This document shows positions 24,181-37,708 of a DNA stretch of 64,000 nt, in pieces (position 1 is the first letter of the stretch; each line of letters starts with the position of its first letter). Below the pieces are notes generated by a model. The model ran no database searches and was not told the origin of the DNA. It saw only the letters and a program-made list of their open reading frames with translations. Both the position numbers and the translations under genes were made by a program. The DNA is from Adiantum capillus-veneris (lineage: Eukaryota; Streptophyta; Polypodiopsida; Polypodiales; Pteridaceae), in assembly GCA_014529385.2 (NCBI GenBank), contig CM043966.1, forward strand, positions 92,949,087 to 93,013,086, in the 5' to 3' direction.

Positions 24181-24830
24181 GATCACCTAATTAAGAAAAT
24201 GAGTGGCCTTGTCACTTGAGATTTCTATTGGGAGTCCATATCTTGTGAAAAGACATTCATGTAAGAGGGCCAAAGCATGTATTGGTGGTACAGAGGGCCA
24301 AAGCATGTATTGGACGTACCAAAAGGGGGTGTCTTGAACACTCCTTTGGTAGCACATTATAAGCCCCATCTTCATGTGTTACATGTAAAATAAACTAGCA
24401 TGTTATATATCAATGGATAGATTTTTTCATGTAGAATCTAAAAGTATAAAGTCCGACAAGTTTTGAGTTTTTTTGCAAAAATTTTCCGGTCCCCACTTTT
24501 TTTTAAGGGTACCACCAAAAGGTGCAAAAAGTGGTACCACCAATACATGCTTTTACCCAAGAATGCAATAGTGGTCCTTGCTTCTTTTTTCTTAATAGCC
24601 CATGCTTCCATGCAGTTGGTCAAATAATTTGTGGCCACAATCGTGTATTGTGCCTATGTTTTGTAAGATAGAGTATGAATAGGGCTTATGAAATCTATTC
24701 CCTACTTTTCAAATGCTCTAGATTCCATCCTTGCCTATATTGGCATACTATCCATCCAAGCTGGCATTTTAGCCTTTTGGCATACACCACATCATTAAGA
24801 AACTTTTTGACATTAGAAAAAAAATTGTTG
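24181..24830 (-). pseudogene. Gypsy integrase relic, N-terminal half of core
   Basis: Minus strand: ATNYLTNCMEAWAIKKKEAR (24560-24635) and, after a MITE-like insertion, HECLFTRYGLPIEISSDKAT followed by HFLN (24187-24260). These match the start of a Ty3/gypsy integrase core. Upstream text near 24640-24830 keeps traces of the preceding segment. A stop replaces a codon right after HFLN, and the relic ends at the inverted-repeat arm. The rest of the core appears on the opposite strand at 30143. Confidence 0.8.
24264..24558. mobile_element. MITE-like insertion in integrase relic (about 295 bp)
   Basis: Interrupts the integrase frame. Terminal inverted repeats share AAGCATGTATTGGTGGTAC: the left end reads AGGGCCAAAGCATGTATTGG and the right end is the complement of GGGTAAAAGCATGTATTGG. 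The left end is doubled (GAGGGCCAAAGCATGTATTGG at two places about 33 bp apart). No transposase. Exact ends and target duplication are unclear, so the superfamily is not assigned. Confidence 0.6.
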
Positions 24831-25282
24831 GCCACTAGGTAGAATTATAGAAATTTTGTGGATGAGCATGTCAGGGCCATAAAGAAGTAGTTGACGTGAA
24901 TGTCACACATAGAGATCACACACATCATGGGATAAGTTGATAGTTGAGAGAGGCTCAACATACATGTTAAACATAATGAGCATGCATGCTTTGACTGGAC
25001 CCATTTTTTGGTAGCAGAAAGTAGATCTATGGTTGAACCCATTGACAAGGGCAAGTGGATCTGTTATCACATCTCGGAGAAGGGGCCTAGGGTTTCCATA
25101 GGGCTCGACCCCTGGTTTATAGCAATTCCCTTCCATTAACTTGAAAGACATGTTTACCAATTGATTGATAGGGCTATGTGAGTTGGGCCTCTCCTGGTAC
25201 TAACCCTTGCTTGAGGTAAGCTATGTCTTGATTCTCTTCAATGAGGATTTTCTACATGGCTTGTGTAGAAATTGTGTTGCAC

Positions 25283-25766
25283 CTACCCATGTTTGAACCC
25301 TACAAAAATGTTTCACAAAACCTCTCTCTCATTTCCATTCCACACACCAAAAATGCTTGTAAGCACACTTGCTCAAACACCAGCACCACACACAAAAGCA
25401 GAAGAAGTAGAGAAGGGGCTGGCAAAATGACACTCAAGAAACTGCTACGTAAGCTTCACCATGCTCAAAAACACCATACACAACTCGTCTACAACAAATA
25501 GTGCACCCACACGGTCTTCGGGAAAAAAAACGCACAACTTGGGCTTGATATTCACATAAATCTGTCCAAAAGCCCCTCTTTGCAGACACCAACTCACACG
25601 GCTCAAGGCCTCTAGACAAAAAGCATTAAAAATGGTTCAAAAATGACTTTTATAAAGGTGCTCCACTCAATTTGGAATTCGGCTTCCCATTGGTCCATTT
25701 GGCACCTCGATTTGGCAATTTGAAGGGGGGAATCGCCTTTGCTTTCGCTCTCTACTCTTGAGCTTC
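25283..25766. repeat. Direct repeat R, copy 1
   Basis: Homologous in the same orientation to 29655-30142. Shared blocks include CACACACAAAAGCAGAAGAA, AAAACGCACAACTTGGGCTT and GGTGCTCCACTCAATTT. It ends with CTCTACTCTTGAGCTT followed by a G run and about 30 bp before the right inverted-repeat arm. The pair may be terminal repeats of an unclassified element. Confidence 0.75.
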
Positions 25767-25807
25767 GGGGGGGGGGGGTTGTGCACTAGAGAGGTAGCTA
25801 GTGCCCC

Positions 25808-27244
<1,437 letters not shown>

Positions 27245-27559
27245 ATCAGTGCCCAACCCCCTTGTTGAACATTTATGTTCAAAAACCACACACATGATTA
27301 TTGAACTAGAAAATTACAACACCAAACTTGTCACCTGCCACCCGCTACCTCTGCTCAAGCGGGTTGCCCAACCCCCTGCTTACAGTATAGATTACATTTG
27401 GGTCAAACACCTGGCTTTGATCTCATCCATCCACCAACCACATACACAAATTGCCCATAGCACATCTACATCGCTCCAAGCATCCATTCACATATTTCTC
27501 ACATCCAACCTAGCATCACCAAACATACCATCACTCACATCACCCATACCATCATTCAT

Positions 27560-29310
27560 ACTAGACATACCTGACCTGCCACGACACATACCTGACCCTC
27601 CCACCCATCTGTGTACTAGAACAACCTCCATGCCAGAGATATCCTTTAAAGGGCATTGTGGTTGATACAAATACTCCTCCACAACTAACCTCTACCAGCA
27701 TAACCATAGTAGTAGAGAATTGCCCATCCAAAGGAAACTCCACTTGTGGAGGAGTAAGCCCTCACATCACTTGTATCTTGACCAAATCTTTATCAACAAC
27801 CACATGTGCCTCTTCATCCATGTCCACCATTGGGTCATCAAACCCCCAATCAGACTCTTCCTTAATACATACTTAATCCAAAGAACTTGTATCCACGGAA
27901 TCACTCGTGCAATCCGTAGGCAATTGTAGTTGCTCCCTCTGTTCAACATCTAGCACATCATGAGCACAAGAAAAGTGCCAAACCCTTGGCCTCCACTTCA
28001 TCGCCATCCTCCTATTGACCTTGTAGGCTAGCTTGGCTACCCATAGATGCGGCCTTCCCCTTTTTTGTACAATGACAAACTAGTTGCATTGCTAAAACAC
28101 TTTCCATTGCAACCCTAATCAACATGGCCATCAACATGGTGTCACCTACCATCTTTGATTGTATATCCACCTCCACAGGATTTGACACTTGAACTTGCTC
28201 TTCTTTCACATTGCCGATCACCATATCATCAAACACACAACAAGGTAGCTTCACCCTTACTGGCACTAGATCATCGGAATCTGTTTGATCACCATAGGAT
28301 ATGGACTCATCCACTCTATCCTCCTTACTTGTCACCCAAAAGCTAGATCTCGTATCTCCATCACCATCACCATATAATGACTCCATATCTGCATCTTCAT
28401 CCCCTTTTTTCTCCACAAAATCTCGACCATCATCTTGAATTCGCACATACTCTTCATTCACTTCCAGGTTCTTGGCATTTGCAACTTGGCCACATTTTGC
28501 TACCTTTTCATGCATAATCTCCACAAAAACAGGCTCCCTTACCTCTTTATTATTCTCTTGAGACTTGACATCCACTGGCTCTTCAGCACACATGCTCTCT
28601 TCCACGGCATCTTTATCCTTATTGACAAACTCATTGACCATTGGCATGGGCACACTACAGACAAGAAACTTCCAAGGATCATAATTGACCATTGGCCTCA
28701 CCTCAACAGGCTCTGCATTTTGAACAATTGGCACCACCTTTGATTGAACTCCAGGATACTCTACCGTCGTGACATGCACATAATTTGCAAGATTTTAACA
28801 AGCCTAACTCTAGTTTTCTCTTCATTATCTTTCTCTTCACCCTAGCAACTCTGACAACCTTGGCATAGCTTCTCAACTCTTCATAATCGACATTCTCTCA
28901 AACACAAGGATGCATGCAATCTAGAGACTTCTCTAGCTTGAAACAATCCACATTGAGCACTTGGGTAGTGGCAACCAAATCCCTCTAACAAGATTCAAAC
29001 TTATCAAACAACAAAGATGCCAAAATCTTCACTCACTTCTTGTTGTAGGACTTTGATCCTCACATTAGCTTTGGCAACCAGCACCACTTTGCGAAACCTG
29101 TGTAGAAACTGCTCTAAAAAACCGTCCCAATCCAGCTTATCTACAACTTCTAGACCATTGAACCATGCCTTTGCTCTACCTCACAGCACCAACAGCTCCA
29201 TCTGCACCTTTTCTTCATCACTTTGTATTCGCAAATGAGAGCATAAACAACTCAAACTCCGTTAGCCATTCGTCTGCATCTTTGTCACCATCTAAAATTG
29301 AACCCGAACT
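27560..29310 (-). pseudogene. Decayed coding region of an unclassified element
   Basis: The longest open part is 28012-28779 (255 codons), strongly acidic with many Asp/Glu/Val and no catalytic motif. Upstream on the minus strand, near 29230-29300, the text reads WDKDADEWLTEFELF-like, which resembles the start of a retrotransposon gag domain but is weak. Downstream open text near 27560-27870 is also acidic. The region lies between the inverted-repeat arm and repeat R copy 2. I do not recognise the protein. A non-autonomous retroelement gag is possible. Confidence 0.35.
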
Positions 29311-29314
29311 CTAT

Positions 29315-29500
29315 CACATATTTAATCACAAACATATCACCAAGGAGCAGCCAATGTGCTCTTTCGTGGGGGCACCAGAAGATGGAGAGGTGGAATGCGA
29401 AACATTGCCACATCTTTAATCATGAACATATCACCAGGGAGCAACCAGTGTTCTCTGTGGGGGCACCAAAAGATGGAGAGGTGGAATCGGGAACACACCC
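29315..29500. repeat. 94-bp tandem duplication
   Basis: The blocks starting CACATATTTAATCAC (29315) and CACATCTTTAATCAT (29409) both continue through ATATCACCA.GGAGCA and GGGGGCACCA.AAGATGGAG. They have diverged by several substitutions and a small gap. Confidence 0.85.
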
Positions 29501-29654
29501 AACACACACACAAAATTTCGTTCTATAGCTGAGGCCATTCACAACACCTCTATCCTCTCAAGAAGAATCTTCAAAAACAAAGCTCCACTAGCAGACCATC
29601 ACATGCACACACACCAAGGCACAAACACGCTCGTCGAGATCGGCTACCCACACA

Positions 29655-30142
29655 TATGTCACGGCTTGTTTCAAACCAGACACCACTACCACACAAAAAC
29701 TTCTCTCTCACTTACATTCCACACACCAAAAAGACCTGGGAGCACACCTGCTCAAACACCACCACCACACACAAAAGCAGAAGAAGTAGAGAAGGGGGCA
29801 GGGAAAACGACACTCAAGAAACTACAATGGAAGCTTCACCATGCTCAAAAACACCATACACAACTTGTCGACTAAAAAGGGCACACCCATATGGTCGTTG
29901 TCGAGCAAAAAAACGCACAACTTGGGCTTGACAGGCACACACATCTGTCCAAAAGCTCCTCTCTATAGACACCAACTCACATGGCTCAATGCCTCTAGCC
30001 AAAAAGCATTAAAATTGGTGAGTCAAAAATGAATTTTATAGGGGTGCTCCACTCAATTTTGGAATCTGGCTTCTCATTGGTCCATTTGGCAATTTGAAGG
30101 GGGGAACCACCTTTGCTTTCATCTTCTCTCTACTCTTGAGCT
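29655..30142. repeat. Direct repeat R, copy 2
   Basis: Second copy of 25283-25766. Its end (CTCTACTCTTGAGCTTTGG) abuts the continuation of an integrase gene at 30143. Confidence 0.75.
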
Positions 30143-30410
30143 TTGGTCCATACCATCCTCAAGCTAATGGCCAAGAAGAGCATACAAACAAATTTCTTAG
30201 CTTTGTACTTACCAAAGTTGTGAGTTTTGGATGCACAAATTGGGAAATGAATTTACATTCTCACGGGAAAAATGAACGCGTGCTAGACCTACATGTGATT
30301 GCTTTAGAATTAGGATATATTCATCTTCCTTGGCACTTAATTTTAGGTTTTGATATTTTCGCCTTTTGTACAACGTATTGTGTAATTAACATTTACTCGT
30401 GTCTTTAGGA
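30143..30410 (+). pseudogene. Gypsy integrase relic, C-terminal half of core
   Basis: Plus strand reads PYHPQANGQEEHTNKFL then LTKVVS and TNWEMNLHS. This is the part of a Ty3/gypsy integrase core that contains the catalytic Glu region. It starts exactly at the end of repeat R. The preceding half of the core is not upstream here but on the minus strand at 24181. Confidence 0.8.
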
Positions 30411-30829
30411 AAACTCGTCAAGTACACCAAATATTTTCTCTAGTTTGATATAATGGATATTTGAAACTAAGTAGCATGAGGAATAGGTCTTTGCATTTTG
30501 CATTGATGCATTGCATTTTACATAAACATGAACACCCCTCTCATGGATGGACAATATACTCCAAGCCTTGTAAGCCTTCTCATGGTTTGATCATTTAGCA
30601 AATGGATTACAATTACTATGGTATGAGCTTGATTTAAATAGTCAACCTATTCTTCTAGGCTTATGCACAAAAGCAAAATTCTATTCTTGTTTTTTTTTTT
30701 AATCTTCCTTGTAATAATTGATACATAGAAAATATCCTCAATTGATTTTGGTTTATAGAAACGGGAATCTAGGAGTCAACTTGTGCTATGGTCTCAAAGT
30801 AACCAAATCATCCAACCGTCTAGGGATCA

Positions 30830-31610
30830 TTTCTATGGAGAATCAATTGGTAATGGGTAAACCATTATCAACTCTCTTGGGAGGTTCTCTTGAAGTGATC
30901 CTAGAAAAGTGATCAACCCTTTGATGAGTGGTGTATTTTTTAACAAACCTGGTAAAATCAAACTCCAATAAAATGATAAACCATCTCACAGTCTTGCATG
31001 TATTACATGGCTTGTTGACTAGGTAGAGTAGCTCGCAGTGGTGATCCACAAGAAACACAAACTTATTTTCCAATAAGTAGTGTCTAAAATTTCTGACTAC
31101 ATAAATCATTTATAAGCCCTCTATTTTGGTTGTGATGTAACTCTTCTCAATTGTGTTCAACTCGCTACTAGTATATGAGATTGGAAAGTCCATTGTTCCC
31201 TCTCCTAATTGGGCTTGTATGCATATAACTTATTTGCCAATAAGTAGTGTCTAAAATTTTTGACTACATAAATCATTTATAAGCCCTCTATTTTGGTTGT
31301 GATGTAACTCTTCTCAATTGTGTTCCACTCGCTACTAGTATATGAGATTGGAAAGTCCATTGTTCCCTCTCCTAATTGGGCTTGTATGCATACAATTGCA
31401 CAATTTTAAGCAACAACATACACACAGGAAATTTTATCCTAGTGTGGAGCTTTCGATATTGGTTCAGATGATGATAAAGCTTTCTTAAGCTTTTAGAATG
31501 CCTCTTCACATTTGTTTTTCCAAACAAAGAGAGTAAATAAGCCGTGCATGGGTTTGGCAATAGATGTATACATTTATATATATATGTTTGATAATATCCA
31601 CACATTCCAC
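30830..31610 (-). pseudogene. Gypsy RNase H relic
   Basis: Minus strand: CAIVCIQAQLGEGTMDFPIS, then RNFRHYLLENKFVFLVDHH, LLYLVNKPCNTCKTVRW and TTHQRVDHFSRI. These are landmarks of the Ty3/gypsy RNase H and its linker to integrase. The catalytic-like DASN segment has decayed. A 167-bp tandem duplication lies inside it. Confidence 0.85.
31061..31394. repeat. 167-bp tandem duplication in RNase H relic
   Basis: 31061-31227 and 31228-31394 are nearly identical (about three to five differences by eye). The recent duplication lies inside an otherwise decayed gene. Confidence 0.92.
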
Positions 31611-33430
31611 TGATAGCTTGAACTTACCTTATATTTATAGGCCTTGGGTTTTTTGCAATGACCATAAACTTTGTCCATATATTGATAGCCGTTTTTCGGC
31701 TTTCCATCATTGCCATAGTAAGCTACCTCACCCTATCAAATCACTCAAACACTGTGGCTATGCCTACCATTTCACTAAACATAGGCGTGTGTGAGTTAGG
31801 GGACTTTTCCCATATCTTCTTAAAAATCTTCAATTAGCTAGTCACTGTGCTAGTTGAGCCAAAAAAAATATAAAATATAAAAAATATAAGTATATTATGG
31901 CCCATTTGTGTGTAAATATTTTATTATATATAGGGCCTAAATATTTTAAAAAATCATAATTATTTTGGTATTTATTTAAATATTTATACTTAGGTGTGTG
32001 TTATTTATGCTATGTACATTGACTCATCATTACCATATTTTTTCTTACCATTTTGCATACTCTTTATTCCATATAAAGATAATTTCATGCAAGCTTCTCT
32101 TATTTTTGGTGTAACTCCATCCTAACAAAAATCCAAAAAAACCAGTTTTATTTATGTGTATATTTTTTCACTATTGTCATTTTTTCCTTCCTACATCTAT
32201 TCTCTATTACTCTCATAAATTAGACCACAAAAAATTTTCATCTTTTTATGGTAGACTTATAATGAGAGAGATTTATTTTGACCCCTTTATATTTTTTCCA
32301 CCTATATTATTTATATTTGACAATTACATATTTTTTAGACCCCTCAATATTTGATTTTCTTAGTTGTATTATTCACTTATATCATGATCTCAATAATATC
32401 TTCAATTATAGACCTACCAAATAAGATCAAGGGTATGTGGAATGCATGCATGCACCATGGGGAGCTCACACTTGGAGGTATTCAAAAGAATCATCCAAAG
32501 AAGGACCTCACAAGGACCTTGTGCAGTGGAAAAAACAGTCGATTTTGCTGAATTTTTAAAGATCACATGCTCCCCGAATTTGAAAAGGTGATACAAACAA
32601 AAGTTGTAGCTCGTGAGCTGAGCTTTTACCTCAAATTTTTTCATATTTTTTTGAGCTATGACCTATGAGCTATGATTTTATTGGTGGACCCCAGTTTGGC
32701 CATGCTATGCAGCCACACTCCCTCTTCCACTTTATCATTTTCCTCTTTCACACACACTCCTCCCTCTCCTTCCCACTCCCAAACCTGCAACTCCCATGTC
32801 CTAATTCACCCTCTTCACCATTGCCACATCTCTCACACCTCCATAGCCTTCATCCTCCATTTCTACACCCTATGTGTCCCCCTTTCTCTCTACATATATG
32901 TCCATATTACCATACTCTCTTCAGCTTTGTAAAGAACTTCAAAAAATCAGCAAAAATCCAAGGATAACCTCTGCAAATGAAGGCTTTTATCATGAATTTT
33001 CCAAAGTTTGAAGATAACATAGCTTCATCGACACACGCTACTTCGCCATGCTGACCGCTTCTTCTTCCGGTGCTGTAAAGATGTGAATGTCAAAGCTTCA
33101 ACCTCTCTTTACAAGCTCATCCCTTCTCTAACTTTTCTCATCATATATCTCACCATTTGGTGAATGATTTTGTAAATATTTTTTAGTGATAATTACTAAC
33201 TACTAACCACTAACCTTATTGTAAAATACACCCTCTACTAGAGTAGGCACTCCCAAATTATTCACTCCATCCTCTCTCCTTTCATCCTCAATAATTCTCT
33301 TCCCTTGAACCCACATCCATGTGACACAAAGGACAAGAGAGACCCACCCTCATTAAAAAAAAATAAAAATATCCATAATCTTTTATTCCTTCAAATAAAC
33401 TTGATTAGGCTAATCCTAATCGGGGCTTCT
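31611..33430. other. No gene recognised; probably U3 of an LTR in its right part
   Basis: AT-rich to about 32400, then sequence with CATGCATGCACCATGG and GAGCTATGACCTATGAGC-like text. The TATA box and PBS-like site downstream suggest that the right part is LTR U3. The LTR start could not be located and no second LTR copy was found in the window. Confidence 0.4.
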
Positions 33431-33436
33431 AAAACC

Positions 33437-33444
33437 TATAAATA
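33437..33444 (+). promoter_or_regulatory. TATA box of a putative plus-strand LTR
   Basis: TATAAATA in the context ACCTATAAATAGAGCCC. It lies about 840 bp upstream of a PBS-like site and about 1.15 kb upstream of the 729-codon ORF. Confidence 0.55.
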
Positions 33445-34277
33445 GAGCCCTTCTCTCCCTTGTAAATGATCACACGATCACACTACACCACACCATTCTC
33501 AACACATAACACACCACTCTTCAAGACTAGTTGTGTAGAGTGTGTGCATTGTGAGTGCTCTATTCCATCACGACACATAGGTGTATGGAGAAGCTTGAGG
33601 TTAGTTATGCCATCTAGGGGAGTGGAGTGATACTATACTCTTCACCACACTTGTAGCCTACTCTTGTGCATAAATAAGATTTATAGTTTTGGGTGCAATT
33701 CTATGCTGCAACTACGACTCTTCTCTCCAAATTGACTTGATAAGTTGGGTCATCAGGTGGTTGAAGGTATATTGTCCTTGAAGTTTGTTGTGCCATTTCA
33801 TGCTTGGTGGTTTGAGGGCTTGTTGAATTGTTTGCCTAAAAGGTAAATTGTAAGAGGGTGCTCGGTGAGAGGGCTCCCATGAACCTAAGACAATTTGTGT
33901 ATTGGCAACAAGGTCAAGTTTTGTGTTGTCCCTCTATTTCTCATCAAGCTTTGTGTGCATCTAGTCTTTAAGATTTAAACTGAGTTGCTCAAGTTGATTT
34001 GTGCTCTTTACCTCTCTCTGGCGTGGTGAATGTTTGTGTTTTGTGTGTGTGGCTATCTTGCATTCCCCTCTCTTTGTGCATTTGAGTACAAGGAGATATC
34101 ACGTGCGTCCTAGTTCGCATCTACAACTAGGTGGTGCCCCTTTTCTTGTTTGGTTTCTGGCTGTGGGTTGTTGTTGTCTCTGATTGTGCTTGCCCCATCC
34201 CCAATTGAGCAGCACGGGAGCCTCGAAGGGTGTTTAGAGGCCGCTCTTCTTGTTGCCCGCCCCGGACCGCCTCAAAT

Positions 34278-34295
34278 TGGTGCCCCCACTGAGGA
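34278..34295 (+). promoter_or_regulatory. Primer-binding-like site
   Basis: TGGTGCCCCCACTGAGGA lies three bases after a CA (34273-34274) that could end an LTR. TGG followed by tRNA-like acceptor complement fits a PBS, but I could not assign the tRNA. The spacing to the ORF at 34586 is normal for a gag leader. Confidence 0.5.
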
Positions 34296-34585
34296 CTGAC
34301 TTTGTGCTTATTGTTGTTGTATTACATGAATGCTTGAATTTAGCTTAATCAAGAAGATTATATGAATCATGAAAACTTGTATGACTAAGTTTTATTTCAA
34401 TGCAACAAAAATTGATCTAGAATATGGTTTGGATTAGCATAACATAAGAAAGGAAAAAACATTTTCACATAAGAATCTAGAATTCATGTTGAAAGACCTT
34501 TCAAAACTTTGTGTAGTTAGTTGATGTCATGAGAGAAAATGATTGTTTGGAACTAATCTTTGGGTGGTTGAAGCATTGAGAGACT

Positions 34586-36775
34586 ATGACACGCTATACC
34601 TTTGATGATATCCCAATCTTCTTCGGAAATCTAGAAGAAGATGTTGATGATTTTCTTGCTGATTTTAGAATGGTTTGTCGTATCCTTGGTAAAAGGGATG
34701 ACATTGAAAAAGGAGATTTTCTATTGCTATGCCTTAGAGGCAACGCTGAGCAATGGTTTTGGAGTATGTCTTCTCATATTGAAGATGGATATACCCAAAT
34801 TTCCAAAGCTTTGAAGACCAGATTCTCTAAATTTCCAACAACAGAGACATCATGGGCTTCATTAGGGAGACTTCAACAACATGGTAAAGACTACTATGCT
34901 TATGAGGATATTTTTTCTCGTCAATGGGGAGGATGTCGGTTTAGTTCTACATTTCCAGATTATGTAAAAATGGAGCAATTTATTTCGGGTTTGTCTCCTT
35001 TCCTAAAGACTAAGGTTACTTGTAGTGGACCCTCTACCTTTGAAGAAGCGGTCACTATTGCCCGAAGGAAGTTTCACAAGTACTTCTACATCAAAAATGG
35101 TTTCCATCCTGTTGGAAGAACCAACCATCATGAAAGTGTTTCTATCAAGGAGTCATCTCCTTTGCCATACCTGTCTCCTTCTACTCCGACAAATGTTGAA
35201 GAAGTTACTTACATGCCAACTGATTATTCAAGTGCTAAAGTGTGTGGCCAAGATTCAAATGTGGAATCTCTTTCTTCTACCTTTATCACAAGCATGCAAG
35301 AATCAACACAAGATATCTCAAATGGCATGGATGATTTAATAATGGATACATCCAACCTTTTAGTGGAGGATCAAATTCTAGTCCGAGCAGACGAAGCTTT
35401 TGTGCAACATGACTCTATGGAGAATGAAGACCTTGAACGTAACCTTGATTTTATGGAATGTTCTGAGAGTGTATCTCGTCTAAAAGAAGAGAGTGAAGAA
35501 GAAGATGAAATCATAGGTGGGGAGATCATAGAGCACATTGATTATAAAGAGATGATTGTGTACATGGAATGCCAACTCCAAAACAAAGTAGAAGAGTGTG
35601 AGTTGAATCCATGTAAGGACAATCTTCAAGAAGTGTTTGAGGATGTTGAAAAGCATTGGTATGACCTATGTATGTTAAGCATGGAGGAACCTATCATGCA
35701 AGAAGCCAAAGTTTTCACAAAATCAAACAGTAATCCATCAACCTTTGAGGTGGTACAATGTGAGGAGTTACAACCTTGCCAAAGGGGGGGCTTAGAAGGG
35801 GATGAAGGACATGGGAGAGGAGCAAAAAATAAAATCATAAAAGGAAACTGTCAGAGGGGTATCATTCTCTCCAATGGTGTTTTAGTGGGTGGCTCTTCAT
35901 TCATGCGACAATCTCTTAACAAGAAAGTCCAAGCTTTTGAAGCCCAAATCATCTTCACATTGGGTTTCACCTCTTCAAAGTCAACTTCTCCTCTCTTCAC
36001 ATATACCTTTCATCGGGGGCACCATACCTTCTTAAGTGGAAGAGGACATGAATACTTGGTGATGAATGGATGTTTCCAAACCTTCTTCATTTGGTTCTTT
36101 GGTGTATGGAGATCGCACATTGTGATGCTTCTGGTCTTCATCATAGATGAAAAACTTGTTGATCGCTACATGTGGATATTTCATCAATCAGTACCAAAAT
36201 CTATTCTCTTCCAATGTGTTGGAAGCAATAGAAACCTTCGTCTATTATCTACTTATATGGTAAACTATTTGCAATATCTTCCAATAGCAGTTGGAAGCAT
36301 GGATCAAGCTTTCCTAAATCATGAAGGTCATAGAATTTCTGACTTGATGAGCCTACCCAGGTTGAATGAATTTTATGAGCTACAGTTCAGGAATTTGCTC
36401 ATACAAGCTCTTGAAGATCGTAGCAGATATATCAACTTTACACAGGAGGAAGAGCAACCAATCTTTTATATCACATTCATAGTGATAGATGCAATGATGG
36501 ACAACAATAGAATCTATAAGTTTCTTCAACCGAAATCAGTAAGTGATTCCATACCATACATCTCTCTTTGGGAAAGATATTTCAAGATCTTTGATCCTGG
36601 GGGGTGCTTATGGAAACTTTCTCAATGGAGGAGGTTTACTCCGTCACTTCATTACATCCTGCTATTGGCTCTGAGAACCTTTCATATCACACGAGGTTTT
36701 TTAATCATACAACAAAGTTTCTTCAAAGATGAGAGCAGACAAAGACAAACGTTACACAATCTACATGTTGTATGA
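34586..36775 (+). CDS. Gag-like protein with unknown C-terminal region (729 aa)
   Basis: Residues 1-170 match a retrotransposon gag capsid layout: FFGNLEEDVDDFLADFRMV, then LLCLRGNAEQWF, LKTRFSKFP, and MEQFISGLSPFLKTKVT followed by TFEEAVTIARRKF. Residues about 250-390 are acidic and contain no zinc knuckle. Residues about 400-412 are Gly-rich (GGLEGDEGHGRG). Residues 420-729 match nothing I know and include a hydrophobic stretch (496-520, FQTFFIWFFGVWR onward) that could span a membrane. There is no protease, RT or integrase after it; the next coding relic is on the other strand. The frame is uninterrupted in AT-rich DNA, which suggests recent or maintained coding. It may be the product of a non-autonomous LTR element that relies on a partner for pol. 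Start chosen as the first ATG in frame. Confidence 0.65.
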   Translation: MTRYTFDDIPIFFGNLEEDVDDFLADFRMVCRILGKRDDIEKGDFLLLCLRGNAEQWFWSMSSHIEDGYTQISKALKTRFSKFPTTETSWASLGRLQQHGKDYYAYEDIFSRQWGGCRFSSTFPDYVKMEQFISGLSPFLKTKVTCSGPSTFEEAVTIARRKFHKYFYIKNGFHPVGRTNHHESVSIKESSPLPYLSPSTPTNVEEVTYMPTDYSSAKVCGQDSNVESLSSTFITSMQESTQDISNGMDDLIMDTSNLLVEDQILVRADEAFVQHDSMENEDLERNLDFMECSESVSRLKEESEEEDEIIGGEIIEHIDYKEMIVYMECQLQNKVEECELNPCKDNLQEVFEDVEKHWYDLCMLSMEEPIMQEAKVFTKSNSNPSTFEVVQCEELQPCQRGGLEGDEGHGRGAKNKIIKGNCQRGIILSNGVLVGGSSFMRQSLNKKVQAFEAQIIFTLGFTSSKSTSPLFTYTFHRGHHTFLSGRGHEYLVMNGCFQTFFIWFFGVWRSHIVMLLVFIIDEKLVDRYMWIFHQSVPKSILFQCVGSNRNLRLLSTYMVNYLQYLPIAVGSMDQAFLNHEGHRISDLMSLPRLNEFYELQFRNLLIQALEDRSRYINFTQEEEQPIFYITFIVIDAMMDNNRIYKFLQPKSVSDSIPYISLWERYFKIFDPGGCLWKLSQWRRFTPSLHYILLLALRTFHITRGFLIIQQSFFKDESRQRQTLHNLHVV

Positions 36776-36879
36776 TCGGATAAATGGTACATGAATGTAC
36801 CAATATGTAGCAATCCCATTTTTAAAAACTATGTGTCTAAGAATTTTACCCTACCTTAAAACATGAGTACACATTTCAA

Positions 36880-37690
36880 GATTTAAAAATATCTTATATA
36901 GGTAGAATTCTCAAAGACTTTATTTGAGATTTTCAAATGGTCTACTCTTTTTTTATGAACTTGTACACACATAAATCATCCATGTAAAATTTGAGGAAGT
37001 TACATAGATATTCCTTGAAAGCATGACTCATTAGCCTTTGAAATGTGGCGGGAGCACTACTCAACCCCAAGGGCATGACCCTATGTGCAATTATGGCACA
37101 TTCAATAGAAAAAACTATTTTATGTGAATCTTTGGATCTATGGCCAACTAGTTATTGTCTTAAAATCCATGTAGCAAGCTATAGGCTTCTTTTATAGTCC
37201 CCCTTTTAAAGACATGATGAGTGATAGGGAGAGGATAGTTGTCTATAATGGTTGTAACAGTTACCTTTTTGAGATTAAAAAACACTCTTATTTTTTCATT
37301 TTTCTAAGGTACTACCACAATTGGTGATATCCAATTAGTGTGTGTTCAATTTCATAGATGAGTTCTAATTCTTTGAGATTTTCTATCTCCTCCTTGATTC
37401 TCTTGGAAAAGGTCTCATTGTAGGTGTAGGGACTTTGTCTGGTTGGTTTGGCATCATCTCTCATAGGTATTGTATGCTAACAAATGCTAGGATCCACATT
37501 CTTGAGATCTTTGTAACACCATACAAAGACATTTAGATACTCTTTGAAAGTGCTTATGATAATTTCCTCTTATTTTGGAGACAAATCATTCACGATATAT
37601 GGAGGTCTTGGTTCTTCACCAGGTTCTACGAAATCAATCTTCTAGGCATTTTTTGGTCTCTCATAGGATTTTTGTGGCTCCTTCAGTTGT
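36880..37690 (-). pseudogene. Gypsy reverse transcriptase relic
   Basis: Minus strand near 36950-37090 reads MPLGLSSAPATFQRLMSHAF, then a catalytic box FYMDDLCVY, the gypsy RT palm. Text upstream to about 37690 keeps traces of the fingers region with several stops. It is cut at its upstream side by the left LTR at 37709, so the large element inserted into or beside this relic. Confidence 0.8.
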
Positions 37691-37703
37691 CTAGTGGGTT
37701 GCT

Positions 37704-37708
37704 CCATA
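37704..37708. repeat. Target-site duplication, left (CCATA)
   Basis: CCATA before the LTR matches CCATG at 55512-55516 in four of five bases, as expected for an old insertion. Confidence 0.65.
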
